64,000 bases of DNA, taken from NCBI RefSeq assembly GCF_041734735.1, contig NC_134882.1, forward strand, positions 20,570,928 through 20,634,927, read 5' to 3'. This document shows, piece after piece, positions 48,769-60,546 of the stretch. Each line of letters begins with the position of its first letter. The first letter of the stretch is position 1. Under the pieces are notes generated by a model, which was given only the letters and a program-made list of their open reading frames with translations, was not told where the DNA came from and searched no databases. The translations under genes and the position numbers were made by a program. The DNA is from Babylonia areolata (taxonomy: Eukaryota; Mollusca; Gastropoda; Neogastropoda; Buccinidae).

Positions 48769-50741
48769 AAGTGATAAATTTTACCCAATTTCTTTCACGT
48801 TCCTCATCCTCATGTATGGCATTGAACACCTTTTCATGATCTGCAGGGGAAAAAACAAGAAGAAAGAAAATGTGATGTGGAATCAAGAAGGGATTGGTGT
48901 ATGGAGAGACAGTGTTAGGAAGGAGAAGAGGAAGAACTAGAAAAATAAAAGGGATATAGTGAGATCTATAAAGCAGCAGAGATACAGGAAGGGGGTGAGG
49001 AATTATCAGGAAAAAAGGAGATCGAGCATTAGACTCAGAGCAAATGAGAATGAAGAGAGCAAATAAGAATAATAAAAGGGAGAATAAGAGTAAATTAAAC
49101 ATATACTTGTCTTTAAAAAAATTACTATTGTTCAACAATTTTCTTTCTTTCTAAGAACTGATTTGTGTTTGTCTCCAATGAATAACAACATCACAAAGCT
49201 GATTTTTACAGATCCCATTTTAGCATTACAGGATCATTATTTATACATGACCTTTTTTTAAAAAAGGGGAAAGGAATGGCTTTTTTTCTTTTCTTTTTTT
49301 TCTTTTTTTGCATTACAGGATCAGTGATTTTTTTCTTCATAAAATAACAAACAACAAAACTGTTAAAATCCTTTGCAGAATAGTCTTTAAAAAAGAAGGA
49401 GAGAAAAAAAGATAATAAACTTTTGAAGCACAATTGTATAGAACTTTTTTTCTTTTTCTTTTTATTATCATTATTTTGTTGTTGTTGTTGTTGTTGTATT
49501 GTATTACATTTTTGTCACACTGATTTCTGTGTGAAATATGCGCTGCTCTCTCCCTGGGGGTGCGCTGCCACTGTGCAGCACTAACCATATACTTTTTTTT
49601 TTCTCTCTGTCTGCAGGTGCATTCGTTTTTCTATTAAAAGATTATTTTTCAACAGAATTTTGCCAGGGACAACCCTTTTGTTGCCAAGAGCTTTTTTGGT
49701 TTCAACAAATTTTTATTCAGAAAGCATGTTATACATGTACACATAAACTGGAGCAATAAGCTAACAACTGCCGTGCTAAGGAATGGGTGCATGCTGCACA
49801 TGCCAGGACCTTGGTTTATCATCTCATCCAAATGACCAGTGTCCACACAAACACTCAGGGTCTAGTGGAGGAGAAGAGGAAAGTTCTGCTACATGTGGGA
49901 TTTAATCCAGTACCCTCAGATTCCTTCTCTTCCTTGGCTGGACATGTTACCACTATACCACCACTCCACCCCACAGATGATTAAGCAAGCATGCCGAAAA
50001 GTGACAGTGTTTACTGGCTATGGAAACAGCATACCTAATAACCATGTACTGTTTCTCAAAATTCAGCGTATCTGTCTGAAGGATATAAAACATAATCATA
50101 TGGTTCAAAGTAACGTTCAAAGTGAGACTGCATCGTAAGCTTAACAGGAGATGGAAGGTCAAAAGCTGTGAACAGAGCTGGAATAAAATGCAGCTGTTGT
50201 GTACACAAGATATGTAATTGTGTGTGTGGTGTGCATGTGTGCATGCATCATGTGTTTACAATACAAATCTATCAATCTATCTATCTATCTATATATTGCG
50301 TGCACATGAATGGATGTCATGTTCAGATTGTGTCTGAACATGTGAATGAATTCACAAGAATCAACAAGTATACCAAGTGTACAAAATGGAGAACATGAAC
50401 CATGCAACAAGTCCAAATGATTTTCTCAATATTTTCGCCTGTGGCCTTCCTCAGAGGCATATCAAAAAGAAAGACAACCCCCCCCCCCCCCCCACCACTC
50501 CCTAAAAAAACCCCAAAACAACAAAACAACAACAACATATATATATATGATATGATATGTGTGTGCATGTGTCAAGACAGTTTATATACACACAGGAATG
50601 AAGACACCAACATCAACACATGTACATGTACCTTTCTCATCAGCAATCTTCAGCCATGCCTCAGCAGCCTGTCTGGACCTGCCTGCGAACTGTTCCTTTA
50701 AACACTGCACTCAATTAATACGCACCGACACACAGATAGAT

Positions 50742-50794
<53 letters not shown>

Positions 50795-50805
50795 ACTCAC
50801 ACACA

Positions 50806-50861
<56 letters not shown>

Positions 50862-53174
50862 AGAAAGAGACAGAAAGATGTGTACAATGCACAGAAAGAC
50901 ATAGTATTTAGAAAACTCAGATTCTTTATAGAGGAAATATTGCAAGGAAGAAAGTGTAAAATAACTGCAGGGTCCTCTGAAAATATATAACTCATCAGTG
51001 GAGGAGATCGGGTTCAGATGCATTACAGATTGACAAATAGCTAACGTGAAGTTATGTAGTCTAGTATGTGTAAGTATCAGTATCAGTAGCTCAAAGAGGC
51101 GTCACTGCGTTCGGACAAATCCATACACGCTACACCACATCTGCCAAGCAGATGCCTGACCAGCAGCGTAACCAAACGCGCTTAGTCAGGCCTTGAGAAA
51201 AAAAAAAGATAACATAAAATAAAATAATAAAACCAAACCAAAAACAAAACAAAAAAAACCCGAATAAATAAATAAAATTAAAATAAATAAGTAAATAAAT
51301 AAATAAATAATAGACATTAATAATAATTATTATCAGCCATTTGTCAATCTGTAATGTATCTCAAATCAATCTCCTCCATTGATGCGTTAGATATTTTCAG
51401 AAATAAATAGATAAATACATTAAAAAAAAATTTAAAAATTGTGTTAAGATTCCAACGTCTGTTGGTCTTTGGTAACCCTATGATTTCTAACCTATCAGGA
51501 ACCTACACTTCTCACATATATTATCTTAAGTGGCGTGTAAGATGTAAACTCCTTTTTAACTCACTGTTCGGGTAACCATGCTCGGTTTTATGGAATGGTA
51601 CATACTGCATATTTTCAGTGATTAACAAAGGGATTATGAACCCTCTATAAATAGATTTTTCACATCCTAAATTCAAGTACCTATTTTACTGACAAGTTTT
51701 GGGCATAATACATTGGAGGTTCTGGCACCATAGCAAATTTGTACAGATGTTGAAATGGGAGGTTACTTGAACATCCTTTTTTCTTGAATTCATTTCTTCA
51801 TTTATTTCCTCATTAATTTCATATATTCATCTATCTATTTATTTATTTATTTATTTATTTTTACCTTGGGGTCTTTGAAGGAGCTGCCCCATGCCCCGTT
51901 CTGTCGACCGACGTATTTCTGACGTGCCGCTAATCTCTGTTCTCTCAGGTCTACAGGGAGGCTGGCATCCACTGCACAACATATTCCATTTATTCTGCAA
52001 CATGAAATGTATATATACTGCCACCATCATTATCTCAGTTAAAATCATTGCGGGGTTTGTAAAGAAAAAAAAAAGAAAAAAAGACATGGAGTGTCCTCGC
52101 TACGGTGGTCATAATGTTGTGTTGATTAGTTTATTTATTTATTCATTTATTTATTTCTCCATCTGCCATCTCCTCAGCGATCAGTGGTGTTACTTTTATG
52201 TTTAAATACCAGTGTAGCAGCCTGTTATTCATACCCCTGATGGTTTTTCAACAGGGTAATACCTCGCCAGCCTGGATTAACCCCAGCGTCTTGATGATGG
52301 AGTCTCCCGTCGGTCCGACGGATGAGTAGGCAGGCAGGCTTATCTGTCGGTGTGTGTCCTCATATGGGAGAAGAAGCCGATTCTGGATGCGCAGCACTTC
52401 CCACAGGTGTTGCAAGGGAAAATGTCTCCAGAAGTTGAGTCCTGCTTCGCTCATGCTTCTCCTTAATGGCCAGCGTTCTCTTGTTTTCAAACAACTTTAT
52501 GCCACGAGAACACAGCATCCTCCAGAAAAAGCGGTCAAGGGCATCAGTTTCCCAGGAAGCGATGTCTATGTCACAGGCTTTGAAGTTTGTTTTCAAGGTG
52601 TCCTTGAAGCGCTTGCAGGGTCTACCAAGTTCGCGGTGGCCTTCCTTCAGCTGGCCATACAAGAGCATCTTCGGGATGCTGCTGTCTGTCATGCGGACAA
52701 CGTGTCCTGTCCAGCGTAGCTGGTACTGGATCAGTAGGCTTTCGATGCTGGGCAGGCCACTCCTCTCTAGGACCTGGAGGTTGGAGACCCTGTCTTGCCA
52801 CTTTATACAGGGTCTATGTAGACTAAGTTTAAATGACCACTGCCGGGAGTAAACTTCAACTAGTCAAGGCTGACCCTCCTCGTTGGATGTTACCCATCCT
52901 GCTTTTGACGGATATGTGGGTCATTCTAGGCTAGCTTGAAATCGACCCATAAGGTAAATCAGTCAGAACCGATATAGGATATCAAAATTGAATTCCCCCA
53001 TGTTTGCCTCCAGTAAGATATCTGAGCACCCAGTGTTTTATGTTAATGTTTTACACAAAAATGGGACTGGGATCTCAAGGCCTGATCAGTGCACCGTGGG
53101 TTTATACAAACATCAGGAATCTGCTCTCCACATATTGATCAGTCCACACATTGACACTTCATCAGTTGAAACTG

Positions 53175-53211
<37 letters not shown>

Positions 53212-53861
53212 AACAAAACAAAAAAAACACACACAAACACACAAAAAAACAAACAAACAAACAAAAAACGCCCCGAGATATAACGGGGCGGGAGGGTGGG
53301 GTGTGTATATGCTCAGAATGACTCCACCCCTCTCCCTTCCTTTAACAATAGCTTGATCAACCCGGCATAGAAAGGGGGTAATTTCAAACTAGGGGATGAG
53401 GTGGGAGGAGGAGGGGGCACTGTGAATGACACGGGGGGACCTGGGGGGTGGGGGTTAAAACATAGCACATGGGGGTAGTTTGAGGTTGTTACACCGGTTT
53501 ACAAAAGAAAAAGAAAAAAAGTAAAAATAGAAAAAAAATTTTAATGAAAATAGAAGACTTTGAAAGATAATAATAAAGAAAAACCTTATTCCGCAAAACC
53601 CCATCTTCAGTTCAGGTCGGTCAACTCAGTCAACTCCAACAGCTCGAAAGTTCTGTCACACGACACACAATCGTTCACATGAATCATTTCATGTTGTCAG
53701 AAAAGGCCTGATCGCTGAATGACTCAGTGATGTTGAAAAGAAGGGATGAAAGTCACAGTTACTTCCCGTGTCTATCTGTTGCGGTTGTCGCTGTTCTGGA
53801 TTTCCTTTTTTGACTCACTTGTGTAAACAAAGTGAGTCTATGTTTTAACCCGGTGTTCGGT

Positions 53862-53892
<31 letters not shown>

Positions 53893-54843
53893 CTGTGGTA
53901 AACTTTAACATTGACATTTTCTCTGCAAATACTTTGTCAGTTGACACCAAATTAGGCATAAAAATAGGAAAATTTCAGTTCTTTCCAGTCATCTTCTTTA
54001 AAACAATATTGCACCTCTGGGATGGCACAAACAAATAAAAAATGAAGCCTAATTATATGCAAACTGCATTTACTGTTATATTCATATTTTTTATATTCTC
54101 TAAACTTGGCACTTTGATCTGTCTGACCCAACAACAAGAGCAGTCATTATTATCATTTTTTGTTCAAACCGGAACTTCTCTTGCTAAGCATGGAAGTTTT
54201 ATTCATTTTGCAAACGTTTTGGTGCAGATAGTAAAAAAGGGGAAATTACTCTGTAATTAATGCTAGGGGTCTTAATTTGCTTTAAACTGATCTTTCTCAT
54301 CTTAAACGTTACATTTTTTTTCTTTTCTTTTCTTTTTTCTTCTCCCAAGCTTATCCATCATATTTAATACAGAGCACTTTTCAACCATTTTTAAAATCTC
54401 CTTTTTTCCCTCCTAATGATTCCTTTACAGGATAAAGCGTGAAGCACAAGTGAGTCTTGAAGGCTTTGCCTCTTGTTTTTTGTTGTTGTTTTTTTTTTTC
54501 ACGCCAGCGCATGAAGTCACACTCTACGCGTTCCCATACATGTTGTGAGAACGGAATGCTGGATCTGGAACTGTTTGATTTGTAATCAATGGATGTCCAT
54601 TTTTTGGTTTGAGATTATATGGCAGGACAATTTTCGCTCCGACAAATGAAGACAACGATTTAGTCAGAAATAGATATTTGGGGGTGTTGATCAGGAAACC
54701 CGATGCAATTAAAACTGTATGTCTTCAAATGGGTGGCACCGGTGGCACTCACCAGTTTGGTACCATTTTCCCAGTGGAATTATAACTATCTCCCTCTCTC
54801 TTTCAGGCTCTCTGTGCGTGCATATAATTTATATATATATATA

Positions 54844-54930
<87 letters not shown>

Positions 54931-57009
54931 ATCAAAGAGAAACAAATGCTCATGAAAATAAAACATATTCATACAACTCGATCCTGACAGACGGATATAG
55001 TCCGTTTCAACTTATGAACACAAGACCGTGAGCGCCGGGGTGGGAAAGGAATGAGATAGTGATGACAGCATTCAATAAAACTGACGACCTACCTCTGTAG
55101 GCATCTCTTCCAACGGTTGTGTCCGCGTTGTGGTACCCGGGAATGTGGTGAAGTCTGCTGACCAGAAATACCCTGCAAAGCAAACACACGTGTACGTGTC
55201 ATGTTGAAAGCACTAGTTACAAGAACTGAAGCACAAAAAAACCGAAAGGACAGATCGATAGAGCAGTACAAGAGAAAGGGGAGAAGAGAGACTGCTACTA
55301 CCACTGATGATTTGACACGTCTGACTTTAAAAAAAATATATATACATAGAGGGATAGATGTACTGCCAAGTTTGATCAAGCTGAGTCAGCTTTGATACAG
55401 AAGAGAGATTTTGATTGTTTCCTGTGAGCACTGCTTCAGGTTTGTCCTCGTTCAGTTCTGAATTTCCAGGAAGCAGTCGGATGTTTATTGCGAGATAAAG
55501 GACAAATTTTCGGGGGTTTCGCTTTTTTTTTTTTTTTAAGTTGAGCAGATCGAGTGTTATTGGCATAAGAATGATGACCGACTTTGTCAGTGGTGGTTGA
55601 TGATTTTAGATAGGTGAGCAGTGTATAGTGTGAAGAGCACAGGGGCTGTATCACGACCCCACACCCCTACCCGGCCCACCCCCTAGGGGAAGAGGTCGAG
55701 AGTCTCTTTACCGACCCCTCTATCGTCTCTGTCTTTCCGTCTCCACAGTCTGAGTCTCTTTACCGATCCCCGGTCTATCGTCTCGTCTCCACAGTCTGAG
55801 TCTCTTTACCGATCCCCGGTCTATCGTCTCGTCTCCACAGTCTGAGTCTCTTTACCGACCCCTCTATCGTCTCTGTCTTTCCGTCTCCACAGTCTGAGTC
55901 TCTTTACCGACCCCTCTATCGTCTCTGTCTTTCCGTCTCCACAGTCTGAGTCTCTTTACCAGCTCCTCGTCACTTCTGTCCGTCTCCACAGTCTGAGTCT
56001 ATTTATCGACCCCTCGTCTCTTTCTTTCCATCTCCACAGTCTCAATCTCTTCACCGACCCCTAGTTTCTTTCTGTCCGTCTCCACAGTCTGAGTGTCTTT
56101 TCGTCTCTTTCTGTCCGTCTCCACAGTCTGAGTCTCTTTACTGGCCCCCTCTTGTCGATTGTTTTCCCTCTTGTCTGGCACTGTCTCAGTGTCCACGTCA
56201 GTTTCGACCGTGTCTCACAACATTCTCTTTGTCCGTTAGTGTTCTGTCTGTCTGAGTCCCCCTTGTCTCCATCTCTCCGTGTGTCTGTCAATGCAGCTGT
56301 CTACGACTTTATTGTGTCCGTTTCCCATGTTCTTATTATATTGTCTTCGGGGTGTCTGTCTGTCTCCCCGTATTCCCAGCGTCTCCCCAATCCCCGTCTT
56401 CCGTGTCTTTGTCTTCCAGTCTCTGTCTCACGCCTTTAGTTTTCTCCCTTTATTCACCCTTTTATCCCCTAGTGTGCATGTGCATTATGAGAATTTATGT
56501 TATTTTTCACATTTGGGGCGTCCAGGACTCAAAGCCGCAACTTTCTTATTGCGAGCTTGGCGCTCAACCAAATGAACCACGCAGACACCTGATCGGAACA
56601 ACCGAAATAAGAAATATATCCTCAGTGAATTGTGCTCATAACTTGCAATCACTGAAAACTTGCATTCACCGAAAACCGTGCCTTAACTCGATACAAAGAT
56701 TGGGAAGAAGGCAAGGAAGAAGGGTGGTGAAAACGAGACAGAAGATGAAGAGGCTTAGAGAGATGAAAAAAAGAAGACGACGTGATGAATGACGATGGGG
56801 AGAAGGACAAAGAAAAGATTGAATGAGAGAAAGATCACCGGCGACAGGGGGATATATCATGTCCGGAGAAGACGTGGGTGGTGGGGGATGGTGTGGTAGA
56901 GAAATAGAAAAGAAATAAACATTTTAAAGAATGAAAAAAAAAGAAACTTGAAATAAGAGGGAAAAAAACAAACAAACAAAAAACACACCAAAAACAAACA
57001 AACAAAAAC

Positions 57010-57070
<61 letters not shown>

Positions 57071-57394
57071 ACACATAACAAAACAAGATATCCGACGTCA
57101 TGGTGATTTATGGGGATACAGCTTACCCTCCCCTCCTCCAATCCTGTTCTACGGAAGGGAGCAAACCAAGTTAGCGTCACTATATCATTTCTTTTTCGAT
57201 AGCCTTCCCTATGTGCATTTCAGATGAACCATCGATGCATTGATCCTCCTTCTCGATCTCTCTCCTAAACACACACGCGCGCGCGCGCGCGCGCGCTCGC
57301 GCACGCACGCACGCACGTTCGCATGCACACACACACACACTGTGTCACACACACACACACATACACTGACGCACTCATCACAGACGCGCGAGAC

Positions 57395-57444
<50 letters not shown>

Positions 57445-57738
57445 CATATTAAAAGTGTCAATTATCTTTTCACTCCTATTGGGGTATGGAGAATAATTAC
57501 AAAATAATATGTCACGTGTAGACTGGTTACGGTGTCTAGACAGGTAGGGGTTTTTTGTTGTTGTTTTTTAGGCTAGGTGCCCTGACACAACGAGGAAAGC
57601 ACAAGTTTGTCGGACTGTTATGTGGTGGGCAGCCCTTTGTTGACTTGACCTCTCCACACCGTCCGCAGGAATAACACACACCCACCCACCCACCCACCCA
57701 CACACCCACCCACCCACCCACACACACACACTCACACA

Positions 57739-57813
<75 letters not shown>

Positions 57814-57841
57814 GCACGCACGCACACACACATGACACACG

Positions 57842-57920
<79 letters not shown>

Positions 57921-59766
57921 CATAATGTACAAATGTTCGGAAACTATGGGACTTGCGACTGAAACGCGGGATTTCAAACATGCAAGTTTCAGACGAAGAA
58001 CGCAGGACAAGGCGGCGGAATGGATTGCAAACTCTTCACCAGATATGTCAAAAGGGTACGGCCGGGGTACGATCGGACGGAGGTTGCAGAACTAGTCAAT
58101 GAACTGAAACATATACAAGCTATTTTTAACCTTATTCTCTCAGATGTCGGAAGCCAGAGTAACTTATGTAGACCCCCTTTTCCCCGATTCCTCTCTACCA
58201 GACCCTATCCTAACCCCTCGGTCCGTTAGGCTTTCGTAACACTCCGGTAAAAACACTCTTTCCGGTCCCTTAATGTTGTGATAAATAACTACGGGACTCA
58301 CAACCAAACCCTGGGGGAATCCTGACTGTGCAACCTCAGAAAGCAAACAGCTTACAGACTAAACACTACTGGTGCCAGTTCGCCGCTCTGATGTTAAGTC
58401 GCTAATGGGTTGCCAAAGGGTAGTTCCCTTGGACTTCTGAGCGAGGTGGTAGGATTTTGATTTCACACACGAGTGGCTACACGGAACAGGCTTTATGATC
58501 ATGTGTGCTTAAGAGAACTTTTGACAAAATATCACAGTGCATACAACTCATCTTCGGAGAAGACCTGCAAGCTTACAAACATGCATTTCTCAGAGAGAGA
58601 GAGAAAGGGGGAGGGGGGGGGGAGACAGACAGACAGAAACAGAGACAGACAAAGACAGAGACAGACAGAAACTGAGAAAGAGACAGACAGAGATTGAGAC
58701 AAAGAGACAGAGACAGGCAGAGACTGAGAGAGAAACAGTGAGGGAGGAATACTGGGAGAAGTGCGGACCGTAGGACGGAAAGACAGACATAGATTGCAGA
58801 TAACAGACAGACACGAAATTAGAGAGCTCATTTTCTTTGAACTGAACGTTTTTAAGAAATATTTGTCACTGCGCCGGAAGTCTTTGACCTTCTTCTAACA
58901 GTTGGCAAAAAAAAAATAAATAAATAAAAAAAATTTTTAAAATGCATAAGTAACTGATATGCTGCTTAGTTAGAGAGAAAAGCAGGAGCGGTAGTGGGAC
59001 TAGGAGATGCAGACCATTGGACGGAAAGACAGACATAGATTTCAGATAACAGACAGACACATATAGAGCTCATTTTCTTTGAACGTTTGTAAGACAATAT
59101 TATGCCACTACGTCGGAAGTCTTTGACCTTTTTTCTAACAGTTGGCAAAAAAAAAAAAAAAAAAGGATTAGTAACTGTCATACATAATAAACCTTCGGGG
59201 TAATAACGACGTCGTTTTAGTGGCAAAGTGCACATAAAAATCAGCACGACAGGACTATGTACATAAAAGAATCAACAAGACAATGTCTTTGTGACAGTTT
59301 AAATGGTTCTTGAGCGAGAAGCACAACAGATGAATGAACCTGATGAATGAATGAATGAATGAATAAATAAGTTAATGAATAAGAAAACTGATACATAAAG
59401 GGAAATTTGCGTGTTCACAAACCAATGTCAATTTCGTGTGCTTGGTGGATATAAAAACGAAAGGAAGCTTGTTTGTTTCAGCTGTAGATTACAAGAACGA
59501 TGATTAACTTCTTTCACATGCAGATTATGACACGGATTTGTTTATTCAATATGAAGATTACGGTAATAATTATGTGTTGCTTTGTAAGTGGATTATGGCC
59601 ATGGTTGGTTTCGTTAATACGGATTACATGAATGATTATTTTGTTTATGATGTAGATTTTGACTGTGTTTGGTTGGTCATTCAGGTATGCATATTACAGT
59701 GCAGGCTTGTGTGATAGAGCGAGCGAGAGAGAGAGACACACACACACACACAGACAGACAGACATA

Positions 59767-59823
<57 letters not shown>

Positions 59824-60031
59824 ACGTACACATACACACTAACACATGCACATGCACTTTTCTCACTGACTCTCTCTGTGCCCCCTTGATATCTCTTTTC
59901 GCCCCCATACCCTCCTTCAGCCCTCCCTCCACCCCCGGACACACACAAACTCGCGCGCGCGCACTTTTTTTTCAAGATTTCTCTCTCGCTCTGTGCCCAC
60001 TCGATCTCCCTACCACATAACCTCCGGCCTT

Positions 60032-60101
<70 letters not shown>

Positions 60102-60546
60102 CTAGTACTGACGCCGGTACACCTCATCCTTCCCTCTCTCTCTCTCATTCATTCATTCATTCATTCTTTTTCCTTTTTTTTTTTTTTTTTTTTTTTGGTT
60201 CCCTCCAAAATGGCCACAACACACACGTATGATATCACACTGACTGTGGTGGGTGAGGTCTGTTCCGACGAGTGGGTGACGAAGGCCGGAGAAACATCTT
60301 TTCATCGGCGGGTCTCGAGCAGAAGTGGCTGTCATAGGACGTCTCCATGTTCTGAGGGTAGGACCACAGCTGCCTCCCGTTGCTCTTGATGCTGTCCAGC
60401 TCGTCGTTTCGTTGCAACACATTTTGTTGCTGCGTGGCCGCTTTTCTGACCAGACCTTCTGTGTCCAACGGAAAACCAGCAGAACGAGCGCGCCTTAACT
60501 TGGAAATCGTGTCGCCGTAGCCTGGTAAGATATGCCCCGTGGCCAT
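46524..60546 (-). CDS. Uncharacterised spliced gene, 6-7 coding exons, about 244-288 aa
   Basis: Minus-strand blocks 60546-60239, 55172-55093, 51971-51865, 50704-50632, then 48840-48785, 48116-48041 and 46690-46524. Exons 1 to 4 join in phase through VFLVSRLHHIPGYHNADTTV, LREQRLAARQKYVGRQNGAW and CLKEQFAGRSRQAAEAWLKI. Exon 1 begins MATGHILPGYGDTISKLRRA. I do not recognise the family. The repeated P-G-Y motifs and small basic, Trp-poor make-up resemble some ciliary or sperm microtubule inner proteins, but that is only an impression. Exon 4 ends in phase 1 and is in phase with the start of each of exons 5, 6 and 7, so alternative forms of about 244, 267 or 288 residues are possible. The gene is tail-to-tail with FRG1 and divergent from EXOC1. 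Confidence 0.72.
46700..48030. other. Intron of the uncharacterised gene, nothing recognised
   Basis: AT-rich with T tracts at 47420-47460. No repeat family or coding signal identified. Confidence 0.55.
48041..48116 (-). CDS. uncharacterised gene exon 6 (possibly alternative)
   Basis: Joined to exon 4 it reads DHEPERSIQDCISLFDEVAA, similar to both exon 5 (DHE start) and exon 7 (FDEV). Joined to the short form of exon 5 it is read in another open frame. Acceptor tgtgcag, donor AGAG|GTATAA. Confidence 0.62.
48530..48766. repeat. (TA)n, (GT)n and (CA)n blocks
   Basis: They lie just outside exon 5 of the uncharacterised gene. Confidence 0.94.
48640..48790. repeat. Duplicated exon 5 donor segment flanked by (CA)n
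   Basis: ggaagtaataaattataccc at 48649 and ggaagtgataaattttaccc at 48767 are copies, each following a (CA)n tract. Confidence 0.8.
48785..48840 (-). CDS. uncharacterised gene exon 5 (possibly alternative)
   Basis: DHEKVFNAIHEDEERERNW after joining exon 4; acceptor cctgcag. The donor is either TGG|GTAAAA, or a GT at the start of the nearby (GT)n tract, which would extend the exon by about 16 nt. A diverged copy of the donor side lies at 48.65-48.68 kb. Confidence 0.62.
49490..49972 (-). mobile_element. Old SINE-A-like copy with about 75-bp insertion
   Basis: Diverged ends and an insertion at about 49693-49770 between the ttgttgccaag and tgcatgctgcacatgcc segments. Confidence 0.7.
50632..50704 (-). 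CDS. uncharacterised gene exon 4
   Basis: CLKEQFAGRSRQAAEAWLKI, then ADEK; acceptor gtgcag, donor AAAG|GTACAT, ending in phase 1. Confidence 0.75.
50740..50860. repeat. (CA)n pair
   Basis: Two CA arrays about 35 bp upstream of exon 4 of the uncharacterised gene (acceptor side). Confidence 0.95.
51072..51196 (-). mobile_element. SINE-C 3' tail fragment
   Basis: Inverse of the 62.4 kb tail: ctgaccagcagcgtaacc and tccatacacgctacaccac. Confidence 0.7.
51865..51971 (-). CDS. uncharacterised gene exon 3
   Basis: VDASLPVDLREQRLAARQKY, then VGRQNGAWGSSFKDPK; acceptor gttgtgcag, donor AAG|GTAAAA, phase 0 end. Confidence 0.78.
52240..52860 (-). mobile_element. LINE reverse-transcriptase C-terminal fragment
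   Basis: Minus-strand open stretches read QDRVSNLQVLERSGLPSIE, YQLRWTGHVVRM, MLLYGQLKEGHRELGRPCKR, FKDTLKTNFKACDIDIASWE and ALDRFFWRMLC, the post-RT signature of a common invertebrate LINE group. It sits in intron 2 of the uncharacterised gene. Confidence 0.82.
53812..54456. mobile_element. Non-autonomous DNA transposon-like element with 12-bp terminal inverted repeats
   Basis: The left end GACTCACTTGTG is the exact inverse complement of the right end CACAAGTGAGTC. The left end also folds on itself (GACTCACTT...AAGTGAGTC). The interior is AT-rich with a (GT)n tract and no transposase. No clear target-site duplication is seen. Confidence 0.6.
54827..54927. repeat. (TA)n(CA)n(TA)n
   Basis: Compound array in intron 2 of the uncharacterised gene. 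Confidence 0.96.
55093..55172 (-). CDS. uncharacterised gene exon 2
   Basis: 80 nt reading VFLVSRLHHIPGYHNADTTV, then GRDAYR; acceptor tttgcag, donor AGAG|GTAGGT. The frame is fixed by exon 3. Confidence 0.72.
55700..56150. repeat. 46-52 bp minisatellite, about 9 copies
   Basis: Unit gtctccacagtctgagtctc then tttaccgacccctctatcgt, in two length forms. It sits in intron 1 of the uncharacterised gene. Confidence 0.9.
57010..57440. repeat. (CA)n, (CG)n and (GA)n arrays
   Basis: (CA)n 57010-57077, (CG)n/(CA)n 57268-57362, (GA)n about 57398-57441. Confidence 0.94.
57670..57917. repeat. (CCCA)n/(CA)n array of about 250 bp
   Basis: CCCACCCA repeats grade into pure CA repeats. Confidence 0.95.
58594..58745. 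repeat. Purine-rich (GA)n/(GACA)n tract
   Basis: Strand-asymmetric purine run with a nine-G run inside. Confidence 0.93.
58785..59165. repeat. Local tandem duplication, about 240-bp spacing
   Basis: ggacggaaagacagacatag, agctcattttctttgaac and ggaagtctttgacctt each occur twice in the same order. Confidence 0.88.
59731..60100. repeat. (CA)n arrays near the start of the uncharacterised gene
   Basis: (CA)n at about 59735-59822 and 60036-60100, followed by a T26-type tract to 60196. Confidence 0.94.
60239..60546 (-). CDS. uncharacterised gene exon 1 (start)
   Basis: The ATG at 60546 opens a 102-codon frame including NVLQRNDELDSIKSNGRQLW and FLRPSSPTRRNRPHPPQ. The only GT with the phase needed by exon 2 is CAGTCAGT|GTGATA, which is weak, so this edge is less certain than the start. 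Confidence 0.72.

Noticed and set aside
55999-56291. Glu/Lys/Arg-rich minus-strand frames as exons of the uncharacterised gene
   Set aside because: Produced by the 46-52 bp minisatellite; no suitable acceptor or donor.
56505-56595. tRNA-like sequence on the minus strand
   Set aside because: A- and B-box-like words are present, but no convincing acceptor or anticodon stem, and no partner SINE copy in the window.
56352-56792. 146-codon plus-strand frame
   Set aside because: Made of CT-rich minisatellite edge, a tRNA-like fragment and A-rich sequence; no family signal.
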